Below are positions 1 through 7,779 of a DNA stretch of 34,064 nt, piece after piece (the stretch's first letter is position 1; each line of letters begins with the position of its first letter). The notes under the pieces are model-generated. The model was not told where the DNA came from. It saw nothing but the letters and a program-made list of their open reading frames with translations, and did not search any database. Source of the DNA: Clostridiales bacterium (GTDB lineage Bacteria > Bacillota > Clostridia > Oscillospirales > Oscillospiraceae); assembly GCA_012523085.1 (NCBI GenBank), contig JAAYJC010000024.1, forward strand, positions 1-34,064, given 5' to 3'. Position numbers and translations under genes: made by a program.

Positions 1-231
1 TCCGTTCATTTAAGATCGGCAATATGCTTGCGTTTTACGCCGGCAGTCCGGATAACAAGCGGATTCATTTTCTTTTAATTTTTAATGCTACCATAAAAAT
101 GGTATGGATTCAATATGTTTTACGTATGCCTGGCGAAAAACCGGATGCGCTTGCACAACCGTATGATCTGTGTTAGATTAAACTAAAATGTCCCGGTTAA
201 AGCAAAGCTATCCATTCAATGAGGTTTTACG
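1..231. other. Left-edge intergenic region, possible gene tail
   Basis: No complete gene is visible. A plus-strand frame is open from position 3 to a TAG at 174-176. Its first 20 or so codons look coding-like (NMLAFYAGSPDNKR), but the rest is AT-rich and without recognisable similarity. It may be the C-terminal tail of a gene entering from the left, or chance. The last 30 bases carry a GAGG-type ribosome site for the gene at 232. No convincing promoter was found. Confidence 0.3.
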
Positions 232-894
232 ATGATAAATAAATCCATTAAACAGGTTAACCTTTTAAAAATAGCCGGAGAGAACGCGCAGGAGATATAT
301 TATGGCGGGATTCAGAAATGGTACAGCTCCAGATGGAAGCGGCTTTCCGGATGCGGGCCTACTGTAGTGTCAACCATCATGAATTATTATTACCGGACCT
401 GCGATAATGACGAGGCGGGTGACATGCCGTTTCCGATAGCAAAATTTCGAAAACTGATGGAGGATGTCTGGAAATACGTGACGCCTACGATGAGGGGGAT
501 TCCCAATACCGATATTTTGCTGAAGGGTGCGCAAAGCTATATCAGCGCCAAAAATCTGGATATCAATCTTGATTTTCTGGATGTCCACGAGACTCCGCGC
601 AGCCGGCCGGAGTTCGGCATTCTGGTGGAATATTTAAGCGACGCTTTTGAACATGACATGCCGGTTGCGTTTTTAAATTTGAACAGCGGCTCGGAAATGC
701 TTCTGGATTCTTGGCACTGGGTAACTATGATTTCCCTTGAATATGAGAAGGACTACAGCGCGGCGTTTATTGAATTTATTGATGAGGGTAAAATCACAAA
801 AATCAATCTGCTGAGCTGGTTCAAGACGACGACGCTGGGCGGAGGCTTTGTGAGCTTTCACAGGTATCCGGAATCCGAAAAAGCAAACGACTGA
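232..894 (+). CDS. Papain/C39-like cysteine peptidase-fold protein
   Basis: A 220-residue soluble protein without signal peptide or membrane segment. The sequence shows SGCGPTVVSTIM (Cys41), the GCGP context typical of the nucleophile helix in C39-like and related papain-fold proteins. DSWHWVTMI follows with His162, then an acidic residue in FIDEG (Asp184). The order Cys-His-Asp and the spacing of roughly 120 and 20 residues fit that fold, so it may be a peptidase, amidase or acyltransferase; the substrate is unknown. The ATG start follows a GAGG ribosome site at about 220. It stands alone: the next gene converges on it across a terminator. It is not part of a recognisable bacteriocin exporter, because no ABC transporter is fused or adjacent. 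Confidence 0.6.
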   Translation: MINKSIKQVNLLKIAGENAQEIYYGGIQKWYSSRWKRLSGCGPTVVSTIMNYYYRTCDNDEAGDMPFPIAKFRKLMEDVWKYVTPTMRGIPNTDILLKGAQSYISAKNLDINLDFLDVHETPRSRPEFGILVEYLSDAFEHDMPVAFLNLNSGSEMLLDSWHWVTMISLEYEKDYSAAFIEFIDEGKITKINLLSWFKTTTLGGGFVSFHRYPESEKAND

Positions 895-933
895 CGATAC
901 AGTGGAAAAAAACCATAAACAGATTACATTAAA

Positions 934-960
934 AAACGCCGGGCTGATTGCCCGGCGTTT
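934..960 (-). terminator. Intrinsic terminator between convergent genes
   Basis: Perfect 11-bp arms AAACGCCGGGC and GCCCGGCGTTT with a 5-base loop. Read on the minus strand, the hairpin runs into six T residues, so it best terminates the lytic transglycosylase transcript. It may also stop transcription from the gene at 232. Confidence 0.85.
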
Positions 961-978
961 AGACACCATAAAGAAATT

Positions 979-1653
979 TCATTTGCCGCTGTCGCCGCTA
1001 TCTATATTCGAAGCTTCAGGTAGATTCGGCCGAACACCGGCCGTCGGCGAATCCTTAAGATTCGCCCCTTCGGAAAAAGAAAAGCGGTAGGCGCTCAGCT
1101 GCTGCCGGAGCTTGATGGAATCAATCGGCATTTCAGTATCCGATAAAACGCATTTATCGTTACCTGGGTCTTCATACTTTGCCAAAACATTTGAGACGAA
1201 GCTCCGCGTTTCCTCAAACGGAGGGATGCCGCCATATTTAAACACCGTGCCGGAGCCGGCATTGTATGCGGCCAGGGCAAGGGAGAGGTTTGAGTCAAAT
1301 TTGTTCAAAAGCCGGTGCAGGTATCTGGCTCCGCCCATGATGCTTTGCTCCGGGTTAAACGAATCGGTGACACCCAGATGCTCTGCCATAGACGGCATCA
1401 GCTGCATGATACCCTGTGCGCCTGACGGAGATACGGCGCGGGGATTCATATTCGATTCTGCTTCGGCAACCGCTCTGAGAAGACCGGCCGGTACGCCGTA
1501 TATTTCCGACGCCGTTTCAAAAATCCAGTCCAGGTCGTATGTGTTTGAGCCGGATTCGCGGTATATTCTGGAAAAATCGCCGCTTTTCTTCGGGGTATTT
1601 ACTGTGCCGGTTTGTTCGGCGGGATACGCCCGGTTAATTTTGCCGATTTCCAT
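979..1653 (-). CDS. Lytic transglycosylase, SLT domain
   Basis: A 224-residue protein with a goose-type/SLT lysozyme-like domain at about residues 45-165. The landmarks are AVAEAESNMNP with the likely catalytic Glu66, the SPSGAQGIMQLMP motif, and ALAAYNAGSGTVFKYGGIPPF with a closing ETRSFVSNV segment. Such enzymes cleave the MurNAc-GlcNAc bond of peptidoglycan with formation of an anhydro end. The first 40 residues are low in complexity, and there is no signal peptide or transmembrane helix. Export is therefore unexplained; similar leaderless SLT proteins occur in Firmicutes. The ATG at 1653 is preceded by GGAG about ten bases upstream. It is co-oriented with the van genes and starts 108 bases after the racemase, so read-through from that operon is possible. 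The C-terminal 60 residues after the domain have no recognised motif. Confidence 0.85.
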   Translation of the reverse strand: MEIGKINRAYPAEQTGTVNTPKKSGDFSRIYRESGSNTYDLDWIFETASEIYGVPAGLLRAVAEAESNMNPRAVSPSGAQGIMQLMPSMAEHLGVTDSFNPEQSIMGGARYLHRLLNKFDSNLSLALAAYNAGSGTVFKYGGIPPFEETRSFVSNVLAKYEDPGNDKCVLSDTEMPIDSIKLRQQLSAYRFSFSEGANLKDSPTAGVRPNLPEASNIDSGDSGK

Positions 1654-1761
1654 TCACACTAAAGCTCCGATCATCGAAATCTGTCGAAAAAATCATTATA
1701 AGCTTAGATTAGTGGAAAATCATGGGCTTGTCAATGCCGTTTTGCATAAAATTATGAAAAA

Positions 1762-2949
1762 TTACCCAGATACCTGGAAATATTGATGGTTTAAACGATT
1801 ACCAAGCCTGCAGAGGATCTCATTTGTGATGGTTTTGCACTGTTCCGCGAAGTCCTCGCAGCGGATTCTCTCACTGCCGTCTTTTCCAATAATCGTCACG
1901 ATATCGTTTGTCCGGACGTCCTTTATGCCGGTAACATCGATTATAAACTGATCCATGCAGATCCTTCCGATTACACGCGCTCTTTGGGCACGGACAAGCA
2001 CATATGCGCTGCCTTCCGAGAAATTTCTCGGGATACCGTCTGCATAACCGGCTGTTACAACGGCAATTGATACCTCGCCGTTTGCGGTATAGGCCCTGCC
2101 GTAGCTCACGCTTTCGCCGGGAGAAATCTTCCTGACCGTTGCAATTCTGGCTTTCAGCGCAAGAACCGGATGAAGGTCCAGTTTTGTCAAGGTTTCATTA
2201 TTGTTGCTCAACACACCGTATAGCGCGATACCGGCGCGTGCAAAGTCGCAGGAAATATCGGGATAATTCAAAATACCATAGCTCGACTGCAAATGCGATT
2301 TGATGTCTCTTTTTGCTTTAACCAGCTCAACAATTTTAAAGAAGCGGACAATCTGCTGTTTTGTGAAGGAAATATCCGCTTTTGTCAGACGGTCAGACGA
2401 GCAGAGGTGGGACACAATGCCCTCGATCACCAGGTTTTCACAAGCAAAGATACGTTCAATATCCGGTATCTGCGTCGCATCAACGCCAAGTCTGTGCATT
2501 CCGGTGTCTATTTTCAAATGAACCTTCAGTTTTTTGCCCGCTTTATTGAGTGCCTTTGCGTAATCCGGATCTACGATGATCTGCGTCAGACGATAGCGGA
2601 GCAAAAGATCGATGTCGTCGGGATTCGTATAGCCGAGGATTAGAATTTCACCTTCTGTTTTGTGCTTCCGAAGGCGGACGCCCTCCTCCAGCGTAGCGAC
2701 CGCGAAAGATCGAATTGAGAAATCGCCGAGAGTTTTGGCGACGGCAATATCACCATGTCCGTATGCATTGGCCTTGACCACCGCGATGAGGCTGCAGCGT
2801 TCGGGCAGATACCGCTGTAGCAGCATAGCGTTATGCTTTAAAGCCTGCAAATCGATTTCGAGCCAGGCGCGGCTGTCCGGAGCCGGGCGTTTTCCGACCG
2901 GAGCCGACGCTTCCCCTGGTACCAATTGAGTCTTACCAAGAAGCTTCAT
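1762..2949 (-). CDS. vanT: VanT-like serine/alanine racemase (soluble)
   Basis: A 395-residue fold-type III PLP racemase that should make D-Ser (or D-Ala) for the neighbouring ligase. AVVKANAYGHG carries the PLP lysine (Lys59), and VSYGRAY carries the catalytic tyrosine (Tyr283) that acts from the other face. KIDTGMHRLG holds the usual Lys/Arg pair. Near the C-terminus, ITNEILCRLGNRL places Asn384 where ordinary alanine racemases have the substrate-site tyrosine of their ISYR motif; an Asn here is reported as a hallmark of VanT serine racemases. Unlike VanT of VanC and VanG strains (about 700 residues), there is no N-terminal multi-helix membrane domain, only about 28 polar residues. The chosen ATG at 2949 overlaps the vanXY stop by four bases (ATGA), with GGAG upstream; a TTG at 2964 is the alternative. 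A housekeeping alr is possible but less likely in this operon. Confidence 0.85.
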   Translation of the reverse strand: MKLLGKTQLVPGEASAPVGKRPAPDSRAWLEIDLQALKHNAMLLQRYLPERCSLIAVVKANAYGHGDIAVAKTLGDFSIRSFAVATLEEGVRLRKHKTEGEILILGYTNPDDIDLLLRYRLTQIIVDPDYAKALNKAGKKLKVHLKIDTGMHRLGVDATQIPDIERIFACENLVIEGIVSHLCSSDRLTKADISFTKQQIVRFFKIVELVKAKRDIKSHLQSSYGILNYPDISCDFARAGIALYGVLSNNNETLTKLDLHPVLALKARIATVRKISPGESVSYGRAYTANGEVSIAVVTAGYADGIPRNFSEGSAYVLVRAQRARVIGRICMDQFIIDVTGIKDVRTNDIVTIIGKDGSERIRCEDFAEQCKTITNEILCRLGNRLNHQYFQVSG

Positions 2950-3713
2950 GGCATGTTTCTCCAAAGGGTAACGATAAATCCGTCGATATTGTTACCCGAC
3001 ACCTGGTAAACATCGTCATCTTTCATTTTCATTACCGTATTATTGTCATCAGCTGCGAGATAGGATATTTCAATAAGCTTGTTGTTTTGCCTGATTCGAA
3101 GAGGATTACTGCCGTATTGAAAATCCCTTATTACCGATATGTACTCTTCAAGGCACAGGCAGTTTTCCCGTATGATTCTGGAATGTGGATACTCCACATA
3201 CCGATAATGCCAGGGCTCGTGCGCTATGCCCGTAATCGATTGCTTGTTTTGCCCGTATCGCTCTATAAAACCGAACCGGTACGCATTGTTGTGAAATTCG
3301 CCGCTATAAACTGTATCGGGAAAATCGGGGCAGATAGGATTGATATGTTCGGTATTAACGGCCATGTCCACCGCAAGGCCCGTCTGATGCTCACTTTGAC
3401 CCGGTCTAGCGACATACCGGGCCGTAAAATCCCCACCGTTTTGAGATAGTGAGCTATCATATAATACGGCTTGCTCGTCATGGGACCGGTAACCGCTGAC
3501 AGGTATGATCCGGTCGCCTGTGCTCAGTGTCTGCAGCAGCTGGGAGAGTAAAGCTGCCGCTGTCGCTTCAAGAAATATATCCCCGTTTGCTGCCTTAAAC
3601 GGAACAAGCCGCATTTCGGCACCGTCTTTGTCCTGCATTATACCATGCTCCCCGTTGATCAGAATCAAGGAGCCGCTATGAATGCTTTTTTTGTCAAGAA
3701 GAATGGTTTTCAT
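2946..3713 (-). CDS. vanXY: VanXY-like D,D-dipeptidase/D,D-carboxypeptidase
   Basis: A 255-residue M15-family zinc peptidase that would hydrolyse D-Ala-D-Ala and trim the terminal D-Ala of pentapeptide precursors, leaving D-Ala-D-Ser ends. Family landmarks are SGYRSHDEQ (Arg76), the zinc motif SEHQTGLAVDMA (His109, Asp116) and the second metal/catalytic motif HEPWHYRYV (Glu166, His169). There is no signal peptide or membrane anchor, as in cytoplasmic VanXY and unlike membrane-bound VanY. Length is close to VanXY proteins (about 250). The ATG at 3713 has a GGGG ribosome site; a TTG two codons upstream is an alternative. The start lies inside the end of the ligase gene (20-base overlap) and the stop overlaps the racemase start, so the three genes are translationally coupled. 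Confidence 0.9.
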   Translation of the reverse strand: MKTILLDKKSIHSGSLILINGEHGIMQDKDGAEMRLVPFKAANGDIFLEATAAALLSQLLQTLSTGDRIIPVSGYRSHDEQAVLYDSSLSQNGGDFTARYVARPGQSEHQTGLAVDMAVNTEHINPICPDFPDTVYSGEFHNNAYRFGFIERYGQNKQSITGIAHEPWHYRYVEYPHSRIIRENCLCLEEYISVIRDFQYGSNPLRIRQNNKLIEISYLAADDNNTVMKMKDDDVYQVSGNNIDGFIVTLWRNMP

Positions 3714-4761
3714 CGGCAAGCCCCAGGCTTATCAGCTTATTTACAATATCGGATAGCTGATATCCCGCTCCTTTCATCATATTCGGATAACGGCTGTGAG
3801 CGGTCAGGCCGGGAATGGTATTCACTTCATTGAAAACGATATCGTTTTCAGGCGTTAAAAACAGATCAACTCTGGCAAAACCGCGGCAACCGAGTACTTT
3901 GTAGATGGACACAGCCGTTTGCGAAATCTGCGCTGCCGTATGCTTATCGATTCTTGCCGGGACATGTATTTTTGACGTTTTCAGCGTATATTTTTCCGTA
4001 TAATCAAAGAAACCGCCATTTAGCTCGATTTCGTCCGGCGTTCCCAAAACCAGCTCATCATTACCCAAAATGGCACATCCGACCTCAGATCCCGTTATGC
4101 GCTCCTCCAGTATGACCTGATCGTCATATAAAAGCGCGGTATCTACGGCGCCCGGAAGTTCCTCAGCCCTTTCGATTTGTGAGATCCCGAAGGAAGAACC
4201 GGCTTTTACGGGTTTTACAAACAGCGGGAATGTCAGATTCTCAGCCATATTCTGTATTTCCTCCATGCTGACTTTGCCTGACGCAATAAAACAAGCCGGT
4301 ACTTTTATGCCGATTCGCGCGACCGCCTCATGTGCTTTATACTTGTCTATGCACAAAGCGGAACAAAGCATACCGCAGCCGACGAACGGTATACCCGCTG
4401 CCTCAAACAAACCTTGCAGGGTACCGTCCTCACCGTTTTTTCCGTGCAAAACGGGAAATGCAATATCAAATTCGGTTTGTATGATCTGGTTTTTATGCAG
4501 TTCAATGACAACATGCCTGTCCCGGTCCGGAGAGATGAGCGCGGGCGTGCATTCAGACTTTCTTAAATGCCATGTGTCCGATAAGATCCCTGAAAGATCC
4601 CCGAAATATCTGAACCATTTGCCGCTTCGCGTTATCCCGATCGCTATCGGTTCGATTTTTCTGCGATCCAGTACGCTGAGAACCGAATACGCCGACTGCA
4701 AAGAGACCGAATATTCGGGTGAACAGCCTCCGAAGAGTACAAGGACTCTTTTTGCCTGCAT
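3694..4761 (-). CDS. vanG: VanG-like D-alanine--D-serine ligase
   Basis: A 355-residue ATP-grasp ligase that would make D-Ala-D-Ser for modified lipid II. GGCSPEYSVS (Glu16) binds the first D-Ala, HGKNGEDGTLQG and FVKPVKAGSSFGI are ATP-grasp motifs, and EVNTIPGLT binds metal. The omega-loop segment GGFFDYTEKYTLKTSKIHVP (EKY at 256-258) is of the VanC/E/G type and very close to VanG as I recall it, not the YDYxAKY of housekeeping Ddl or the VanA/VanB D-Ala-D-Lac type. The ATG at 4761 follows AAAGGCGGG at a good distance. It is first in the effector operon, after a terminator that separates it from vanS. No clear consensus promoter was found in the 68 bases between terminator and start. Confidence 0.9.
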   Translation of the reverse strand: MQAKRVLVLFGGCSPEYSVSLQSAYSVLSVLDRRKIEPIAIGITRSGKWFRYFGDLSGILSDTWHLRKSECTPALISPDRDRHVVIELHKNQIIQTEFDIAFPVLHGKNGEDGTLQGLFEAAGIPFVGCGMLCSALCIDKYKAHEAVARIGIKVPACFIASGKVSMEEIQNMAENLTFPLFVKPVKAGSSFGISQIERAEELPGAVDTALLYDDQVILEERITGSEVGCAILGNDELVLGTPDEIELNGGFFDYTEKYTLKTSKIHVPARIDKHTAAQISQTAVSIYKVLGCRGFARVDLFLTPENDIVFNEVNTIPGLTAHSRYPNMMKGAGYQLSDIVNKLISLGLADENHSS

Positions 4762-4828
4762 ATAATACCCGCCTTTCTTATGTAATCAAACAAAAGAGAA
4801 ATGCTGTTAAAGAAAATAGAATTTCTAA

Positions 4829-4876
4829 AAACCCCGCCGTTTTCGGTATGTTTATGATACCAAAACGGCGGGGTTT
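4829..4876 (-). terminator. Terminator separating vanRS from effector genes
   Basis: 15-bp perfect arms (AAACCCCGCCGTTTT and its complement), extended by GGTAT/ATACC after a one-base bulge, around a short loop. On the minus strand it ends in a T run after vanS. On the plus strand it is followed by TTTATTTTTT, so it can work both ways. It lies between vanS (ends 4946) and the ligase start (4761). Confidence 0.85.
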
Positions 4877-4945
4877 ATTTTTTCGTTTATATATAACGAT
4901 TTCATGTGCTTTCTTTATTTATTTCATACGATTTTCTTACAGAGC

Positions 4946-6058
4946 TTACGGCATAAACGGAAGAAAGACAACGATTTCGACCATCTCATTCTCGCTTGCC
5001 GCTGTAACAGAGCCTTGATGCAGCTCTATTATCTGCTTTGCAATCGCGAGGCCGAGACCCGCCCCGCCGCTTTTCGTAGCACGTGAGCTGTCCAGACGGT
5101 AAAACTGTTCAAATATCCGATTAAGCTTCTCTTTCGGGATGGTGTTTCCATGGTTTCTAAAGGCAATGTATACGCCTTCGGGCTTTCGAACGACAAAAAT
5201 CGTGACCGTACTGTTTTCAAAGCTGTAGTTGATCGCATTTCTGATCAGGTTGTCGAATACGCGTTCTATCTTATTGACATCGCATTTGATATCCACCTCA
5301 GCGGCTACCTGTAAAGAACAATCCAGATTTTTTGCGGCAAACAGAGGCTTGAACTCGTATGTTATTTGTTCGAGCATTCTGGTGAGGTTGACACGGCTCG
5401 GTTCGAGCGCAAGCTCGCTTAAATTAAAGCGCGTGATTTCAAAAAACTCATTGATAAGATCCTCCAGGCGCTCCGATTTTTCAAGAGCAACGGAAAGATA
5501 TTTTTCCCGGAGATCCTCGGAAATCATGTTTTCATCCCGGAGCAGCGTCAAGTATCCAATGATAGAGGTCAAAGGTGTTTTCAGATCATGGGCGAGATAG
5601 ACGATCAGGTCATTTTTTCGCTGCTCAGCCTCCTTGGCCAGGCGTGCATTGCGTATAGATTCCTGCTTTAGTTGATTCATCCTGTCCTCCACCAGTTGAA
5701 GCTCGGGCGGAAGATGGATATATTCCTCGTCTGATGTCACAAGCAGGCTGCCGGCATTGGCGATTATATCGACATAATCAAGCGTTCTTCTCCAGTATTT
5801 GAAAAAAACCCCGAAAAACCCGATCAGCCAAAGCAAAATAATAATCGGGATGAGATACTCGTCAACCGTATTCAATATCGGATACAAAAACTCGTTTCCG
5901 TACCAGGTGACTCTTGAACACAAATACACGCCGCCAAGGCAGATAACGCCCAAAGCGATACTGAAGAGGGCAAGGGTTGAGAAAAAGCGCGCGAAGATTG
6001 CCTTCGACAGCGCTTTGCCGAATCTGTTGTGCCGCCGCTTAATCAATGGTATAGCCAA
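4946..6058 (-). CDS. vanS: VanS-like sensor histidine kinase
   Basis: A 370-residue membrane histidine kinase, the presumed sensor for vanR. It has two transmembrane helices (about residues 24-48 and 66-88) with only a very short extracytoplasmic loop (about 18 residues), so direct periplasmic ligand sensing would be limited. The H-box is LAHDLKTPLTSIIGYL (His157), the N-box DNLIRNAINYSFENS, and the G-box GGAGLGLAIAKQ. The coding region overlaps the end of vanR by 20 bases. The start is a TTG: either at 6058, tight behind a GGGGGG run, or four codons later at 6046, which gives better spacing to the same run. Both sit inside the vanR 3' end, pointing to translational coupling. The product resembles VanS of VanG clusters and related two-component kinases. 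Confidence 0.85.
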   Translation of the reverse strand: MAIPLIKRRHNRFGKALSKAIFARFFSTLALFSIALGVICLGGVYLCSRVTWYGNEFLYPILNTVDEYLIPIIILLWLIGFFGVFFKYWRRTLDYVDIIANAGSLLVTSDEEYIHLPPELQLVEDRMNQLKQESIRNARLAKEAEQRKNDLIVYLAHDLKTPLTSIIGYLTLLRDENMISEDLREKYLSVALEKSERLEDLINEFFEITRFNLSELALEPSRVNLTRMLEQITYEFKPLFAAKNLDCSLQVAAEVDIKCDVNKIERVFDNLIRNAINYSFENSTVTIFVVRKPEGVYIAFRNHGNTIPKEKLNRIFEQFYRLDSSRATKSGGAGLGLAIAKQIIELHQGSVTAASENEMVEIVVFLPFMP

Positions 6059-6740
6059 CCCCCCATACCGTCTTGATGAACTTTGGTTTGCGGGACGGTT
6101 CGTTCATTTTTTCGCGAAGGCGCGCCACATGAGCCATGACCGTATTGTTGTTGTCTAAATATTTCTCACCCCAGACCGTTTCGAAAAGATCCTCGGTTGA
6201 TATCACCTTTCCCTTGTTTTCACAAAGGTACCATAAAATCGAAAACTCGATTGGTGTCAGGGCCAGCGGCTTACCGTAGAGGCTGCATTTATGCGTGTCC
6301 TTATTGATCACAAGACCTAGAAAATCGAACTCGTTGCATGTCTCAGTATGAGCCGCGATATCGCTGCTGTTGTACTTCATGTACCGTCTTAGCTGGGTTT
6401 TTACGCGCGCGACAAGTTCCAGAGGATTAAAAGGTTTCGTGATATAGTCGTCGGCACCCAGCGTCAGCCCCATGATTTTGTCCATGTCCTCGACCTTGGC
6501 GGTCAGCATGATGATAGGGAAAAAGTATTTGTCGCGGATTCTCTGGCAGATGGAAAAGCCGTCAATGTCCGGCAGCATAACATCCAGAATTGCAAGATCA
6601 AACGGAATACGTTCAATGCATTCAAGCGCTTCTGCACCGGTATGGAATTTATAGATATTGTAGTTTTCGTTTTTCAGACACACTTCGACAAGATCGGCAA
6701 TGGACCGTTCGTCGTCAACGATCAGAATATTCGTATCCAT
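6039..6740 (-). CDS. vanR: VanR-like OmpR-family response regulator
   Basis: A 233-residue response regulator. The receiver domain spans residues 1-120, with the acidic pair in IVDDE, the phosphorylated Asp53 in LAILDVMLPDIDG, Thr80 in IIMLTA, and Lys102 in DDYITKPF. The C-terminal winged-helix domain (about 130-233) has the OmpR/PhoB signature, including LTPIEFSILWYLCENKGKVI and the VMAHVARLREKM recognition region. It would bind promoters of the van genes after phosphorylation by the adjacent kinase. The ATG at 6740 follows GAGGGT. It is first in a two-gene operon with vanS and has its own promoter at 6773-6801. No vanU-type small regulator is present upstream. Confidence 0.88.
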   Translation of the reverse strand: MDTNILIVDDERSIADLVEVCLKNENYNIYKFHTGAEALECIERIPFDLAILDVMLPDIDGFSICQRIRDKYFFPIIMLTAKVEDMDKIMGLTLGADDYITKPFNPLELVARVKTQLRRYMKYNSSDIAAHTETCNEFDFLGLVINKDTHKCSLYGKPLALTPIEFSILWYLCENKGKVISTEDLFETVWGEKYLDNNNTVMAHVARLREKMNEPSRKPKFIKTVWGVGYTID

Positions 6741-6772
6741 ACTTACCCTCGGCTAAATGAGTAGTTTACAAG

Positions 6773-6801
6773 ATTATAACAGAGGAACCATAAAAAGTCG
6801 A
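6773..6801 (-). promoter_or_regulatory. Promoter of vanRS
   Basis: On the minus strand, -35 TCGACT (4 of 6 consensus) and a perfect -10 TATAAT are separated by 17 bases and lie about 35-60 bases upstream of the vanR ATG. No other candidate of this quality is present in the gap. Confidence 0.65.
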
Positions 6802-6836
6802 CATTGTTTCGGTCATTCTCCCTGCAAATACTATTT

Positions 6837-6886
6837 TTAATTAATGTCCGATAAGCCTGTTTTGCCGTTTCAGATGTATTAATTAA
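6837..6886. repeat. 50-bp unit with 9-bp inverted ends, contains shared repeat
   Basis: Perfect inverted ends TTAATTAAT (6837-6845) and ATTAATTAA (6878-6886) bound a short unit upstream of the vanR promoter. Positions 6859-6884 match 28523-28548 in 25 of 26 bases in the same orientation (core TTTTGCCGTTTCAGATGTAT). Both copies are intergenic. The unit is too short to encode anything and may be a remnant of a small mobile repeat. Confidence 0.6.
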
Positions 6887-6951
6887 GTAGATGAACCATA
6901 TAAAAGCAGATGATAAGACATATATTTTATTTTCAATATGCGGAAAATCAA

Positions 6952-7779
6952 TTAGAGAAAGGGGTTGTAAAATCTGCCTTTGTTCACTACGGTTAAAAAG
7001 ACAGAACCCAAAAGAAGCAGCAGACTGATGATGATGGCCAGAAAATCCGACCGGGTAAAAGGATATCCCATATACCATGTGCGCTTTTTATGCTTCCCGA
7101 AGCTGCGCAGTTCCATCGCATTCGAGATGATTTCTATTCTGTCCAGGCTCGACAATATCAGCGGTATCAATACGGTTGCAGCACTTTTTAACCGTTTGAT
7201 AACCGATTCTTTTCTGGACAGCTCAACGCCCCTGGCTTGCAGCGATAAGGAAATATCACGATATTCGTGCTGTATATCGGGGATGTAGCGCAAAGCAAGG
7301 GCGACCGCGTATGCAATTTTGTAGTTAACGCCGACTCTGTTCAAGGAGGCGGCAAACTCGCTTGGGTTGGTTGTACTGACAAAAAGCAAAACAAAAGGAA
7401 TGGTTGCGAAGTATTTCAGTATAAGGTTTAAATGGAAAAAAAGCTGCTCGCGTGTAACGATATATCTGCCGACAATGGTAAACAGGACATGCCGTGTGCC
7501 GTAAATGGCTACACCGTGTTCAGGAGAAAAAACAAAGATCAAAATATTATTGAGCAGCATGAATACGACGGTAAAGCCGATCATAAAGGATACATCCCTG
7601 AGGCGAAGCCGTGACAGGGTAAACAAAAAAACGGAAAGAACGGCTAAAAGCGCAAGAAACCGCGTATCATAACTGCTCATTGCCGCAAATGTCCAGAAAA
7701 TCAGGCATATCAATTTTGTCGCACCCGTGAGGCGGTGAACCGGAGACTGCCGATCAATATAGTTAAAAATGTTCGTCAT
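6952..7779 (-). CDS. ECF transporter transmembrane component EcfT
   Basis: A 275-residue integral membrane protein of the CbiQ/EcfT family, the coupling subunit of an energy-coupling-factor importer. About six hydrophobic helices are visible: early pairs at about residues 25-75, one at 105-135, and a last one at 245-265. Two cytoplasmic coupling motifs that bind the ATPases are present, SLQARGVEL (classic Ala-Arg-Gly) and MELRSFGKHKK. The ATG at 7779 overlaps the stop of the ATPase gene by four bases (ATGA), indicating coupled translation. It is the last gene of the S-AA'-T operon. The substrate is set by the S component, not by this protein. Confidence 0.88.
   Translation of the reverse strand: MTNIFNYIDRQSPVHRLTGATKLICLIFWTFAAMSSYDTRFLALLAVLSVFLFTLSRLRLRDVSFMIGFTVVFMLLNNILIFVFSPEHGVAIYGTRHVLFTIVGRYIVTREQLFFHLNLILKYFATIPFVLLFVSTTNPSEFAASLNRVGVNYKIAYAVALALRYIPDIQHEYRDISLSLQARGVELSRKESVIKRLKSAATVLIPLILSSLDRIEIISNAMELRSFGKHKKRTWYMGYPFTRSDFLAIIISLLLLLGSVFLTVVNKGRFYNPFL

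Noticed and set aside
1112..1786. Plus-strand open frame of 224 codons across the lytic transglycosylase
   Set aside because: Mirrors the SLT gene on the other strand and lacks any motif or ribosome site.
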